64,000 bases of DNA from Granulicella sapmiensis (GCA_026225395.1 JAMFSR010000024.1:62001-126000), one strand, 5' to 3'. Shown: positions 44,044 to 54,129, counted from the first letter of the stretch. A program made the numbers and translations. The notes: generated by a model from the letters alone, not told the origin.

Positions 44044-45690
44044 ATGTACATCGAAAAACGTTACCATCAACTCATGGTGAAAACTAGTTTTGCGACACCC
44101 TCTCGATCATCGAGTTATCTGGCGGCTCTGGTATTTCTCGTAGGAATGCTACGTCTGGCCATTCTATTCAGAAAATCCGACGGCAATCTTGTTAAGGTGA
44201 TTCCTGACGACGCCTTCTATTACCTCGTACCGGCGAGAAACTTTGCCACTCTCGGACGGTGGACCTTCGATGGCGTTGAACCCTCAAGCGGCTTTCATCT
44301 GCTCTGGGGATATCTGCTCGCAGGATTTTTTCACCTTGCTCCGCACGCAACTCTGCACACTATCTTTGCTGTCTTTGGAACGCTGCAAGTCCTCCTCCTC
44401 ACTCTTGCAGCCTACCTTCTGGCGCTTACTGCTAGAAAATTGTTCGGCCCCGGTGTTCTCCCAGGCCTAGCCATTGTCTTCTTTTCGGCAGCTTGCCTGC
44501 AGCAGGAGGGGTGGCTCATGGAAAGCGCCCTCGACATCGCCGTATCCGCTGCCTCAGTCTTCCTTCTTGCAAGAACAAGACTTCGATTCACATGGCGCAT
44601 AGCCTCAGGCGCGTTCCTGCTTGGGCTCGTCCTGATGCTTTCTCGCAGCGACACCGGATTGTTGGCCGTCGTTCTTTTCCTTACAACCCTCGTTTTGGGG
44701 ATCCGACGCGAGATCGAAAGTTCCGTTCCGTGGGCAGCCTTCCTTCTCCTCGCCGGTGCCACCTGCGGTCTTCTTCTCACCCTCCTGCACACCCACCTAG
44801 TCTCTGGGAACTGGATCCAAGCAAGCGCCCTTCAGAAAGTCTTTTGGGCCCAGATGTCCGGAAAGAAGTCGCTTAAGCCCGCTTTCGACATCAGCGTCAG
44901 TTTTTTTGACCCGCTGTTCGGCAGCCGTATCATGTTCTTCCCAAATCGATGGTCAACCCCGAGCGTGATCGCTGCCGGCAGAGCCCTCAAGATGCTTGTC
45001 CTGCTGCTGACCGCGTGGGGTATTATCCAAATTTTCCGTTCGAAGAGCTCGACCCCTACCAAGGGACTGCTTGGCGGTATGTTCGTGGTTCTCCTCGGTT
45101 ATTTCGTCCTCTACTCTCACGACGCCGCAGTCCAGGGATGGTACGTCGGCAACTTTGTGGCTCCGATCGCGCTACTCGCTGCAGCCTCCTCCACCTACTT
45201 CGCCTCATGTGCTGGGACTATTCGCTTCAGTCTGTACCTGGGCACAGCAACCCTGTGCGTGATGGGTATCCTCTTCAGTCTCACTCCAACCATGCGCTGG
45301 CAGGAAGCCATGTACCAGACAGGCATCTACGTCCATGCCCACCCTGAAATGACCCCCGTCGGCTCCTTCAACGCGGGCATCATCGGCTTCTTCGCCGAGG
45401 GTGGCGTCATCAACCTCGATGGCCTGATCAACGACAGCATCCTCCCTTACTCCAAACAGGGCCGCCTCGCAGCCTACATGGGTAAGCGCAACATCCGGTA
45501 CATTGCAGAGTCTCCGTTTGTGCTCTACGACCCGCTTTACCAGAAGGAAGGGGGTTACACCGACGGTCGACTCCTGCACTGCCTTACTTCCGCTGCCAAC
45601 CTCTTTCCAAACGACCCGGATAATAACTGGAAGGATGGTCAGATCCAGCTCTTCCACTTCGACTCACCCTGTCTCCAGGCCACACCGTGA
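44044..45690 (+). CDS. Polytopic GT-C-like membrane glycosyltransferase
   Basis: A 548-residue protein with about ten or more membrane segments. The first periplasmic loop carries DDAFYYLVPARNFA and GVEPSSGFHLLWGYL, an acidic pair seen in GT-C enzymes that use polyprenyl-phosphate sugars. The C-terminal region is soluble (GRLAAYMGKRNIRYIAESP). It could be the periplasmic transferase using a lipid-linked donor such as that made by the GtrB/GtrA pair, but that is inference. The next conserved start would be the ATG at 44074. Base composition is lower in GC than the preceding genes. Confidence 0.75.
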   Translation: MYIEKRYHQLMVKTSFATPSRSSSYLAALVFLVGMLRLAILFRKSDGNLVKVIPDDAFYYLVPARNFATLGRWTFDGVEPSSGFHLLWGYLLAGFFHLAPHATLHTIFAVFGTLQVLLLTLAAYLLALTARKLFGPGVLPGLAIVFFSAACLQQEGWLMESALDIAVSAASVFLLARTRLRFTWRIASGAFLLGLVLMLSRSDTGLLAVVLFLTTLVLGIRREIESSVPWAAFLLLAGATCGLLLTLLHTHLVSGNWIQASALQKVFWAQMSGKKSLKPAFDISVSFFDPLFGSRIMFFPNRWSTPSVIAAGRALKMLVLLLTAWGIIQIFRSKSSTPTKGLLGGMFVVLLGYFVLYSHDAAVQGWYVGNFVAPIALLAAASSTYFASCAGTIRFSLYLGTATLCVMGILFSLTPTMRWQEAMYQTGIYVHAHPEMTPVGSFNAGIIGFFAEGGVINLDGLINDSILPYSKQGRLAAYMGKRNIRYIAESPFVLYDPLYQKEGGYTDGRLLHCLTSAANLFPNDPDNNWKDGQIQLFHFDSPCLQATP

Positions 45691-46061
45691 GTGAGCCAGG
45701 CCCGGCCATTTACCCGGCCTGCTTGAGATCGACGCAGTCTTCCTGGACCACTCTCAACCAGTTGGTGCAAACGGACGCGTCGAGAGCATTTACCATCGAC
45801 TGCGCGATGAGTGATGTAGCCCGAAGTTGGGGACATACGGGTTTCGTTATCGCAGACCTGCCACGACAGAGTTGAATAATCGCCACTATGTCAACCAGCG
45901 GCTGCCCGTGGGACTTCCTGTACCCACAACGGATTCGGTTGCGGGTGAAATTGCCGAAGGCGCTTCGCCTAGATCGAGCGCCGCGGCAATTGCGTTGCCG
46001 CATAGTGCGCGGATCATAACGTTCCGTGGGAGACTTTCGACGCGCCCAAGACTGAGCATTT
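45691..46061. other. Unassigned region between GT-C and Wzz genes
   Basis: A 62-residue frame (45687-45875, GTG overlapping the previous stop) and frames on the other strand exist, but no motif supports any of them. An imperfect GC-rich inverted repeat lies about 45697-45722. Confidence 0.35.
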
Positions 46062-47261
46062 TTAGTTTACTGGTGGCCCGGATATGCGGTCGCGCAGGAG
46101 CACCACGGCGCATCCTCCGAGCAGGCCGAGGAGCAGGCCGAAGAAAGCCAGGAGCATACGCGGTGGGCCGGATTTGCTGTCCGGATAAGAAGCGGGGTCG
46201 AGGACCTGGAGCAGAGGAGCCTCGTGCGCCTCATCCAGGCGAGCGGACTCGTACTGTCGGGCGAGCATCTCGAACAGGGCTTCGTGGTATTTGACCTCGC
46301 GCTCCTTGCGGACATAGTCAAGAGCGACCGCGGGTACCTTCGAAGTGGGTATGGCGGTGCCTGCGCCCTTTCCGGAACCCGAATCCAGGCGGGCGAGCTG
46401 CCCTTGAAGATCGCCGATCTCGCTTTGCAGGCGGAGTACATCGGGGTTCTCTTCTGCCTCCGTCTGGCGAAGGCCGCTGAGCTCGGCTTGGCGGACCGAG
46501 ATTTGGGCGCGGGTCTGGGCAATGGTCTGAATCTCGGAAGCGGTCTGGACGCCAGGTGCGATCAAACCGCTCTGCTCTTCGGTGCGTTTGAGATCGACCT
46601 CCGCGTCCGCAAGTTCGTCCTTCTCCTTGGCGAGCTGCTGGCCGAAAAAGAGGCGGCGCTGCGAGGCTTCACTGAGGGCCAGCCGGCTGTTGGTTTCGCG
46701 CAGCGCATCGAGGTAGCCGTTGGTAAGATCGCGAGCCCGCGCCGGACTCTTATCTGTAACCGAAATGGTGACGATGGAATCCTTGAGGCCTACCTCGAAC
46801 TTGGATTCATTCGCGAGCAGCTTCTCCACCTGACTCTCCTTCTTGACCTTATAGACATTTAGCAGGTCGAAGCGCTTGACCAACTCGCTGGCGATCGAGC
46901 TGCTCTTAAGAATGCCGACATAAAGGTCACCGGGACTCTTAGCGGCTCCCAGGAGCCCCCCCCCTCCCATGCCGGAAAGTTGTGAGAGCTGGCCAGCAAG
47001 TGCTGCGGCTGCACCGGAGCCGCTGTTTGAGCCGGGCGGGATGAACGACGCGCTCGAGGTGTATTTGGGTGGGAGGAGGAACGCGACCGCAAGTGCAACC
47101 GACAACGAGCCGAGCGTAGCAACCGATATGAGCCTGCGTCCCCGATGGAGTACGCCTAAGACAGCGTCCAAAGTGATTGCGTTCTCTTCCTCTTCGAGTT
47201 TGGGCACAGCGTCGCCGCTCGATCCTAAAGTTTCCGTACCATATAGAGTTTCCGCAGCCAT
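46062..47261 (-). CDS. Wzz/GumC-like polysaccharide chain-length protein
   Basis: A 399-residue protein with two membrane segments, about residues 41-61 (LISVATLGSLSVALAVAFLL) and 371-391 (LLAFFGLLLGLLGGCAVVLL), and a periplasmic coiled-coil-rich body (EKDELADAEVDLKRTEE, AELSGLRQTEAEENPDV). The Pro/Gly-rich run just before the second segment (SKSGPPRM) is a typical PCP feature. No tyrosine-kinase domain follows, so it is a Wzz/GumC type without the Wzc kinase. It faces opposite to the export and GT-C genes. Confidence 0.85.
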   Translation of the reverse strand: MAAETLYGTETLGSSGDAVPKLEEEENAITLDAVLGVLHRGRRLISVATLGSLSVALAVAFLLPPKYTSSASFIPPGSNSGSGAAAALAGQLSQLSGMGGGGLLGAAKSPGDLYVGILKSSSIASELVKRFDLLNVYKVKKESQVEKLLANESKFEVGLKDSIVTISVTDKSPARARDLTNGYLDALRETNSRLALSEASQRRLFFGQQLAKEKDELADAEVDLKRTEEQSGLIAPGVQTASEIQTIAQTRAQISVRQAELSGLRQTEAEENPDVLRLQSEIGDLQGQLARLDSGSGKGAGTAIPTSKVPAVALDYVRKEREVKYHEALFEMLARQYESARLDEAHEAPLLQVLDPASYPDSKSGPPRMLLAFFGLLLGLLGGCAVVLLRDRISGPPVN

Positions 47262-47423
47262 TCATCCTCTTTTATATCCCATTGCGCTCCGCAGCGCCTG
47301 GACTACGCTCATCGCAGCAGGCCTTAGGATAACGGCCGCTGGCTGTAGCATAGTCACGAAGGGGAGAACGCGACTATCGATATCGTAGAACCATATCCGG
47401 AGGGATCGCCTGTTGGCAGACTT

Positions 47424-48665
47424 ATGGTAAGTCGTCCGAGCCAGCCCTTCCTATCACCTGTTCAGCCCATGCGAGCCCTACGAAGTTCGTCTCTCCATGT
47501 TCCGCAATGGAAAAAGGCTATGCAGGTTTTCTTCCTATGGACCCTTTGTCTCTATCCCTTCAACACGGCTAGCCATGTCTTATATCTTGTTCCGCAGGCA
47601 CTTTTCTTCTTGGTGGGGAGCTATCGCCTTGTTGCAAATAACGCCGTAAAAGCCTATACGTGGCGTAAATTCGATCTGGTTTTTCTGGCACTCTCGGCGG
47701 TTGCTTTTGCAGTTATCGGAGAACTCGCTGCGACATCTCCGGAATACAGCGAAGTCGGCAAGCTCGCGCTGAATGTAGCGACGATCCTCTTACTACTTTT
47801 TTTGCCCGGCGTCATCGACCTCGTCCAGTTGGCGCGATGGCTTCCACGTTTCGCCTTGATCTGGCTCTTCATCGTCATCGTCACCTACGTGCGCTCCGGT
47901 ACAACCTTTCTGGACCTCATCGTGCTCTTCTCAACCGGCACCACAGTCACCAGCAGCAGTCTTTATAATTTTGCTGAACCTTTAGATCAGCTATTTCTCA
48001 CAAAGAATATCGCGGCGATGTACATCGTCGCAACATACGGTCTCTTTCTTTACAGTGCGCGATCCTCCTCGCAAAAAACGAAGCTTTGGCAAAATGTAGC
48101 ATTCCTGCTCCTCGTTCTTGCCTTCGCCTCCCGACAAGGGATACTGTCCGTGCTTGCGATGCTAGGCATCGCCCGGATGTGCTCGGACGCGCCCCGTTGG
48201 CGCAGATGGACGGAGTTTGTTGTCGCGGGTTCTATCGGTATCGCGGTGTTCGTGGCCGCATTCAATCTCAATAGTTCCGAGGACGGAGCGGCCGCCCGTC
48301 TCGATTTGTGGACTCACTTCATGCAACACGCAGGAAGTTTTTTCGTCACCGGGCAAGGTCTACACGGGCTTAATGAGAGTCTTTCACCACTTCAAATTGA
48401 CAATTACCATATGTTTTTTATGAACCAAATTGGTGCTTACGGCGTGATCCATTGTCTTGCGTTTAATCTTTTCTTAGTCATCCTAATGATGAGGATCGAG
48501 CCGGCCCGGTATCTTTGGTTGCTGATTGCACCCTATTGGCTGAACGTCTGCTTCCAAACATATGGCTACGAGTATGGAAATCTTTTTCTTCTCGTGGTTG
48601 CTGCGGATCGTTTTGATTTCGTTACGCCGGCAAAACGTTCTCTACCGGGGCGCCATAAAGCTTGA
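47424..48665 (+). CDS. O-antigen ligase/polymerase-like membrane protein
   Basis: A 413-residue protein with ten to twelve membrane segments and a large loop (from LNSSEDGAAARLDLWTHF to NQIGAYGVI, about residues 280-340), as in Wzy/WaaL-type proteins. The QG motif in ASRQGILSVLAML lies in a membrane segment near residue 235. Lower GC content than neighbours suggests recent acquisition, which is usual for polymerases. It may polymerise the repeat unit made by the adjacent transferases. Confidence 0.75.
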   Translation: MVSRPSQPFLSPVQPMRALRSSSLHVPQWKKAMQVFFLWTLCLYPFNTASHVLYLVPQALFFLVGSYRLVANNAVKAYTWRKFDLVFLALSAVAFAVIGELAATSPEYSEVGKLALNVATILLLLFLPGVIDLVQLARWLPRFALIWLFIVIVTYVRSGTTFLDLIVLFSTGTTVTSSSLYNFAEPLDQLFLTKNIAAMYIVATYGLFLYSARSSSQKTKLWQNVAFLLLVLAFASRQGILSVLAMLGIARMCSDAPRWRRWTEFVVAGSIGIAVFVAAFNLNSSEDGAAARLDLWTHFMQHAGSFFVTGQGLHGLNESLSPLQIDNYHMFFMNQIGAYGVIHCLAFNLFLVILMMRIEPARYLWLLIAPYWLNVCFQTYGYEYGNLFLLVVAADRFDFVTPAKRSLPGRHKA

Positions 48666-48754
48666 GGCGGCTTGAAAATTAAACACCGATAACTTGTTAA
48701 GAGATTTTTGAGCAATACCACCATGATGTAGCCGCGCGATGCTTCCTCGGTGCG

Positions 48755-49705
48755 CTATGGCTTGTATGGAAGCCAGTTATTTGCCATTCTGAATCCTTCA
48801 CGCAGGCTAAGCTGCTTGAGCTTATAGCGTTCTGCGCTATCTTGTCCGGCCAGCCGACGCATGAAGTAGAGAAGGGACAGAGCAAGAACGAAAGGGAACG
48901 CAATAAACCGCCCAAAAAATTTGGACAGCATGTAGATGCGGTTGCGTGTTCCCATGCGGACGGAGAATTCAGATCCCGCGCCTCCGGTGAGGGAACTTAC
49001 CTTGTGCAACAGCCTGGCGTGAGGGAGCAGGAAGAGGTGCTGGTTCGCTTTGAGGCAGCGCAGCATAAAATCCGTGTCGTCGTGATAAACAAAATAGCGT
49101 TCATCCATGAAGCCAACTTTCTCGAAGACCGAGCGAGTGAAGAGGATGCAGCAGGTCGGCGAGTGCTGGATGCGGCGCGGATAGGTAAATTGACCTACAT
49201 CCTCGACTCCATCTGCGAGGTGGTAACAGCGATAGCCAAAGAGGGGCTGAAACTTGCCGCCCGCTGCCCAGATCACGTTTGGCCGATCGAAGTAGTACAT
49301 GATAGGGCAGGTCATCTGGCAATCGTTGGCCTCTATCCCATCGATCAGTTGGGTGAAGAGCTGCGGTCCAAACTCGACATCGTTGTTGAGCAGCAGGACG
49401 TACTCGCAACCTGCCTCAAGGGCGGCGTGGATGCCCTGATTATTTCCCGCTGCGACACCCAGATTGGTATCGTTTGCCATGACGGTAAAGGGGTCGCCCT
49501 GGGCACGGCACTGCGCGATGGAGTCGTCGGTTGAGGCGTTGTCAATTGCCCAGACATGGAAGTCCTGATGTTCCTGAGAGGACAGAGAGGAGAAGAAGCC
49601 GGGCATCACGGAAGAGCTGTTGAAGAGGACGGTCACGACGCCGATCCTGCCTTGAATAACACGGGCCGGTGAAGTCGTGTGATGTCCTTGTGGTATATAG
49701 ACCAT
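48755..49705 (-). CDS. Glycosyltransferase GT2 (rhamnosyltransferase-like)
   Basis: About 316 residues from ATG 49705. The GT-A core has VTVLFNSSSVM, WAIDNASTDDS, NLGVAAGNNQGI and LLLNNDVEF (metal-binding site), then the acceptor-side YFVYHDDTDFMLR. A hydrophobic segment near residues 265-285 suggests membrane contact. An upstream open stretch to 49864 lacks homology. It is paired with another GT2 gene that follows the same transcription direction; both probably build the repeat unit. Confidence 0.85.
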   Translation of the reverse strand: MVYIPQGHHTTSPARVIQGRIGVVTVLFNSSSVMPGFFSSLSSQEHQDFHVWAIDNASTDDSIAQCRAQGDPFTVMANDTNLGVAAGNNQGIHAALEAGCEYVLLLNNDVEFGPQLFTQLIDGIEANDCQMTCPIMYYFDRPNVIWAAGGKFQPLFGYRCYHLADGVEDVGQFTYPRRIQHSPTCCILFTRSVFEKVGFMDERYFVYHDDTDFMLRCLKANQHLFLLPHARLLHKVSSLTGGAGSEFSVRMGTRNRIYMLSKFFGRFIAFPFVLALSLLYFMRRLAGQDSAERYKLKQLSLREGFRMANNWLPYKP

Positions 49706-49944
49706 GGCTTGGCGTTTCTTTCGTCTAAGCTTCTGAATTCTTGTCGAGGTTGGGATTATTCGTGATTCCTCTCTTGGACCCTTTGCGAATTTCCTGACGC
49801 GGAGTCGACATCGCGCCGTAGACGACTCGTGCATGATTCCTTCACGGGAGACAGTTCCTAGCAAATTCCCTGTCGGAACAGGGCTGCATGTTCTTTGCGG
49901 GTCATGTCTTAACTCCTGCGGACTTGTTGTGTGGCGCCCATCTG

Positions 49945-50820
49945 CTAAAGATCAAAACATCTCACCAACAGATACTTCATTCCTGAAACGATCACGAAAA
50001 GGGAGCGGTTCTTCCAACACATCTGAACTTCGTTGCGAGCGCTGAGTCGCCGAGCTTTGCGCGACATTGCCCGGCGACTCAGCCAGCCGCGGCAATGATA
50101 CCCCAGCAGATCGGGATGATGCATGAGGGCCCAGCCTGCGCGTCGCACCCTCCACGACAGATCGGTATCATCCTTGTACATAAAGAAGCTCTCGTCGAAG
50201 AGCTGATCTCCGGTCTCAACGACTGCGTTCAAAGCTTCGCGGCGGGCCAGCACGGCTGCGGCGCAAAGCCACGGAATGGGGTTCGGTGCGGTATAGCGCT
50301 TCAGGGCCTCTACTGGCTTCGATTGGTCGCGCTCGGGAAAACCGTGCCAATTCCTGACAACTCCTGTCGTATCGATCACATCCAGAGATGTCCGATTCTC
50401 GATGTCATAGCGGATCAGTGAGGGAACGATCATGCCGACTTCCGAGTGTGTATCCATATAAGACACAGCCTTTTCCAGGAAGTCGGGAGCGGGAAAGGCG
50501 TCTGGATTGAGGAAGAAGATGTAGTCGAAGTCGCGTACGTGGCGCCAGCCGATGTTACTTCCCGCGCAGAATCCGACGTTGGTTTCCCGCTTGATCTCTA
50601 CAGGAACCGAATACGCTCCCGACCGCTCCAGGAAGTGGGGGTCTGTCGATCCCGAATCGACGAGGACGACAAGATCCGGGCTGTATGTCTGGGCCTCGAG
50701 CGATGCCATGTACATATCAAAAAAGCGGTCGCTATTGTAGGTCACCGTTACGACCCCGACCTTGGCTCGGCGGGGCGATGTCGCGGTGGCAGAGGTAACA
50801 ATCGTTTCAGATGCAGCCAT
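49945..50820 (-). CDS. Glycosyltransferase GT2
   Basis: A 291-residue GT2 with VVTVTYNSDRFFD, LVDSGSTD, NVGFCAGSNIG and FFLNPDAF (a DxD variant), then FFMYKDDTDLSWRVRRAG on the acceptor side. Its start overlaps the preceding epimerase stop by 14 bases, so the two are translationally coupled. Probably transfers one sugar of the capsule repeat. Confidence 0.85.
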   Translation of the reverse strand: MAASETIVTSATATSPRRAKVGVVTVTYNSDRFFDMYMASLEAQTYSPDLVVLVDSGSTDPHFLERSGAYSVPVEIKRETNVGFCAGSNIGWRHVRDFDYIFFLNPDAFPAPDFLEKAVSYMDTHSEVGMIVPSLIRYDIENRTSLDVIDTTGVVRNWHGFPERDQSKPVEALKRYTAPNPIPWLCAAAVLARREALNAVVETGDQLFDESFFMYKDDTDLSWRVRRAGWALMHHPDLLGYHCRGWLSRRAMSRKARRLSARNEVQMCWKNRSLFVIVSGMKYLLVRCFDL

Positions 50821-51940
50821 GCAGCAGCCCTCGTTGCCTCATTTCGTCGAGTGAGCGCTCGTACCCTTTGAGCTCCGGTTCACTTTCTTCCGCCCATGCG
50901 AGGAAGTTGTGGAGGCCATGCTCAAACTGCACACTAGGCTGATACGCGAGCACGTCCCGGGCGCGATTAAGATCGGCGACGCCGTGGCGGATGTCGCCTT
51001 CGCGGAAGGCACCGCTGATGTGGATATTCGACTTCTCTCCGAAGTAGCGGTTGACGGCCTGCGCGACTTGCATGACGGTAGTGCGTTCGTTCGAGCCGAC
51101 ATTGACGGCAAACGACGTCGTATCCGGGCTTTGAATGGCAGCAACCGTCGCGCGGACGACGTCGTCGATGTAGACGAAGTCGCGGCTCTCCTCGCCGTCC
51201 TCGAAGATATTGATCTCGGCCCCGACGCGAGCGAGGTTGGAGAAGATGGCGAGGATACCTGTGTAGGGGTTCTTGAGCGACTGGCCGGGGCCGTATACGT
51301 TCTGGTAGCGCATTGCGACAGAGGGGATGCCTAGCACCTCGCCGAAGAGCAGGCTCATCTGCTCCTGAACCTGCTTGGTGAGGCCGTAGAAGGAAGATGG
51401 CTGGAACGGTGCGGTTTCCGGGGTGGGCACGGAGGTGCAGGGCGCAGCGCAGATGGGGCAGAGGGGATCGAAGAGACCGGCTTTTTTCTCGGCGCTGGCG
51501 CGGGGCTGGGGGAAGATCATGCCGTGGCTGGAGCAGGTGTAGGCGCCTTCGCCGTAGATGGCGCGCGAGGAGGCGACGACGATGCGTTCGATGCCGTGGC
51601 CGGGCTGTTTGGCGAGCCGATCATAGAGCAGCGCGGTTCCGGCTAGGTTGACTTGCTCGTATTTGGCGACCTCGTACATGGACTGGCCGGTGCCAGTCTC
51701 GGCGGCTAGGTGGACGATGACCTGATGGCCGGGTAGGGCGGAGGCCCAGATGCTCTCGTCGCGTACATCGCCGCGGATGAGACGAACGGAGGTTTGGAGG
51801 TCAACGGGGAGCTGGGTGTTGCTGCCGTGGACCTGGGGGCTGAAGTTATCCAGAAATGTGACGGAGTCGCCTTCGAGGAGAAGAGCTCGGGCCAGACGGG
51901 TTCCGATAAAACCAGCTCCGCCGGTGATGAGTACGTTCAA
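50807..51940 (-). CDS. NAD-dependent nucleotide-sugar epimerase/dehydratase with Cys insertion, TTG start
   Basis: About 377 residues. The Rossmann motif VLITGGAGFIGTRLA is at the N-terminus and the YxxxK pair is in SSFYGLTKQVQE. Before the catalytic tyrosine lies an insertion with YTCSSHG and CPICAAPC, which resembles a small zinc-ribbon seen in some related epimerases. TTG at 51940 is chosen because AAGGAG lies 8 bases upstream and homology begins immediately after; the open frame goes to 52027 without a site. Members make sugar donors such as UDP-galactose or UDP-glucuronate derivatives; which one is unclear. Confidence 0.83.
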   Translation of the reverse strand: MNVLITGGAGFIGTRLARALLLEGDSVTFLDNFSPQVHGSNTQLPVDLQTSVRLIRGDVRDESIWASALPGHQVIVHLAAETGTGQSMYEVAKYEQVNLAGTALLYDRLAKQPGHGIERIVVASSRAIYGEGAYTCSSHGMIFPQPRASAEKKAGLFDPLCPICAAPCTSVPTPETAPFQPSSFYGLTKQVQEQMSLLFGEVLGIPSVAMRYQNVYGPGQSLKNPYTGILAIFSNLARVGAEINIFEDGEESRDFVYIDDVVRATVAAIQSPDTTSFAVNVGSNERTTVMQVAQAVNRYFGEKSNIHISGAFREGDIRHGVADLNRARDVLAYQPSVQFEHGLHNFLAWAEESEPELKGYERSLDEMRQRGLLHGCI

Positions 51941-52056
51941 GAAGCAAACTCCTTTTAGGGCACAGAGCTGTGTTGACAGCCCACTGAAGTATAGCTTGGT
52001 CGTTGGGCGCGGCGGAAGTCTGAGCATTTCCAGGGGCGACTACTCGATCCTCACTC

Positions 52057-52656
52057 TCAAGTTTCGTCCTCCGACGAGGCTGACGATTTCGCGGGAAGCC
52101 AGGTACCCGTTTCGGGAGAGTATTGCTTGAGCAGTCGAGCTGGGGAGCCGCCGATCATTGAATATGCCGGGAAGGGACGGGTTACTGTGGCATTCGCACC
52201 GACAACGCAGTGATTGCCAAGCGTCACTCCGGGTAAGATAGATGCTCGGAAGCCAAGGAAGCAACTCCGCCCGATGATTACAGGACCCTTAGAAGTAAGT
52301 GGTTGCTTCATGATCAAGCCGGCATCTGGGTCCATGCCATGAAATTCGTCTGTGATGTAGACCTGTTCACTCAGAACGCTGCCGTCGCCGATGGAGATTT
52401 TGTTGATTGCGGTGAAATACGCATTCCTGCCGATGTACACGTCGTCGCCGATCTCGATCTGGGGCTGGTAAGAGACTCCCGCATATTCCGTGATCGCCTG
52501 GATATGCAGACCGCTTCGGATGGAGCTCCTCTTGCCGATCTTGACACGACTGCGTCCGGAGATTGAATAGGGGCAATGGATGTAAGAACGCTCGCCGAAC
52601 GTCACTCCCCAAGGACGATAGAGTAGCGTCTTTACGGACTCTTTCATGAATCTCAT
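52057..52656 (-). CDS. Hexapeptide-repeat acyltransferase
   Basis: A 199-residue left-handed beta-helix protein of the WbbJ/maltose O-acetyltransferase kind. Hexad runs include IGDDVYIGRNAYF and IIGRSCFLGFRAS, ending HCVVGANATV and SMIGGSPARLLKQY. Such enzymes use acetyl-CoA to O-acetylate sugars. It sits in the capsule locus between the epimerase and a GT9 gene and probably decorates the repeat unit. Confidence 0.85.
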   Translation of the reverse strand: MRFMKESVKTLLYRPWGVTFGERSYIHCPYSISGRSRVKIGKRSSIRSGLHIQAITEYAGVSYQPQIEIGDDVYIGRNAYFTAINKISIGDGSVLSEQVYITDEFHGMDPDAGLIMKQPLTSKGPVIIGRSCFLGFRASILPGVTLGNHCVVGANATVTRPFPAYSMIGGSPARLLKQYSPETGTWLPAKSSASSEDET

Positions 52657-52666
52657 ATACTCTTGC

Positions 52667-53938
52667 CTATCTCGTTAGTTTGGTCTCTCTGCCATGCAGA
52701 GGAAGGGTGCCCAACGCGCTGCGAATCGAGGCGAGTACCTGTTCCTCTGAAATCCGGAGGATACAGTGAGCTTGGGGATGCTGACATATACCCATGCATG
52801 GCGCGGCAGAAACGACGGGTTGCAACATCCGGACCTCATTGCCTGCCGGTTTCCAGCGCGAGGGTGAGTGCTGATGATCCATAGGGGAGGACGGCGAATG
52901 AGGACTCAAGACAATCGTGCGGATGCCAAGACCGCCGGCGATCTGGGCGGGACCGGACTCGTTGCCGAGGAACAGGGCTGCACCCGCAATGAGATCTAAC
53001 ATCTCCAGGGTGTCCGTCTCTCCCGCCAAGGAACGAGAGGCGGATCCGATCCTCGAGCTGAGATCGGCACACAACGCAGCGTCCTGCTGGCTGCCGATCA
53101 CGATCGTGTGTATCCCGAACTCGTTCATTAGATCGCGGCCGATACTGGCAAAGCGTTCGACCGGCCATTTGTGCCACCTCTTGGAGGCGCCCGGGGAGAG
53201 GACAGCATACGAGCCGGAGACGGGCGAGAGCATCGTGGTCCCGTGGGCCTTCCGACTCTCGGCGATCTCTTGCAAGGCACGGATGGGATGCCGCGCTGTG
53301 CTCTCGTCGACCGCATCAACAGGTTCCAGTCCACATCTGCCTAAGAGCCGGGTATATCGGACGGTCTCATGTTCGCCGACACCGCCGTTTGCGGCGACGG
53401 TATAAAAACGGTAGACCTCAGAAGCTCCGCCGTCGCAATGGCCGGAGTAGCCGCACCGGGTGGGAGCTCCTGTTAGGTAAGCTAGATACCCTGAAAAGAA
53501 GGAGTCAAAGGAATCCCAGCGGGGTGCGATCGCCAGATCGTATTCGGTGGAAGCGATTTCACTCCGGAAAAGCCGCGTGGCGTTGCGGACTTCTGCGTAC
53601 GCGGCGAGACGGGGATTACGGATGTTTGATCGTTTGAGCCGAAAGGTTCTGGATACGTAGGGGATGGCCTGCACAAGGGGCCCCATCGAAGCGCCGACTG
53701 CCACATCGATCCGCGCCTGCGGCCAACGATCATGGATGCGGTCAAGCAGGCTGAGGGAGAGTGTGAGATCGCCTACGCTGTGATATGGGAATGAAAAAAA
53801 AATGCGCTCAATGGACTTCGCGGGGTCTGTGCGTGGCTTCGGCAGTTGGCCCAATACTCTAAGAGCAGCAACTCGCGCCAACAGTAGCTTTGGTGCAACT
53901 CCCACCCCTATAGCCCTGCCTAAAACAGCCTTCAGCAT
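52667..53938 (-). CDS. GT9 heptosyltransferase-family protein
   Basis: A 423-residue protein with GT-B layout. FSFPYHSVGDLTLSLSLLD (about residues 50-68) corresponds to the first domain of WaaF/WaaC-type enzymes, and LGNESGPAQIAGGLGIRT near the C-terminal domain is the nucleotide-sugar region with the usual GPxxxA block. VLSPGASKRWHKWPVERFA is the family's inter-domain block. An N-terminal arginine-rich stretch may contact the membrane. It may add a heptose or another sugar; GmhA elsewhere in the window would fit heptose but this is only suggestive. Confidence 0.82.
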   Translation of the reverse strand: MLKAVLGRAIGVGVAPKLLLARVAALRVLGQLPKPRTDPAKSIERIFFSFPYHSVGDLTLSLSLLDRIHDRWPQARIDVAVGASMGPLVQAIPYVSRTFRLKRSNIRNPRLAAYAEVRNATRLFRSEIASTEYDLAIAPRWDSFDSFFSGYLAYLTGAPTRCGYSGHCDGGASEVYRFYTVAANGGVGEHETVRYTRLLGRCGLEPVDAVDESTARHPIRALQEIAESRKAHGTTMLSPVSGSYAVLSPGASKRWHKWPVERFASIGRDLMNEFGIHTIVIGSQQDAALCADLSSRIGSASRSLAGETDTLEMLDLIAGAALFLGNESGPAQIAGGLGIRTIVLSPHSPSSPMDHQHSPSRWKPAGNEVRMLQPVVSAAPCMGICQHPQAHCILRISEEQVLASIRSALGTLPLHGRETKLTR

Positions 53939-54129
53939 GCTGGGATTCGCCCCGTTCCTCTGGTCGTATTACTAACAGAATCATATCGCATAGGTTGGAC
54001 CACCTAACCTTGGATACCCGAGCCGCGGCGTGCCGATCACATAGCGGAGCACTGGACTAGTGACCTGTGTGATGCTGGCGCGGAGGTCGAGTGAAAAGTG
54101 TCGGCAACGCACGCTCCGAATCTTCGCCT

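Noticed and set aside
45697..45722. Terminator after the GT-C-like gene
   Set aside because: The inverted repeat is imperfect and no T-run follows.
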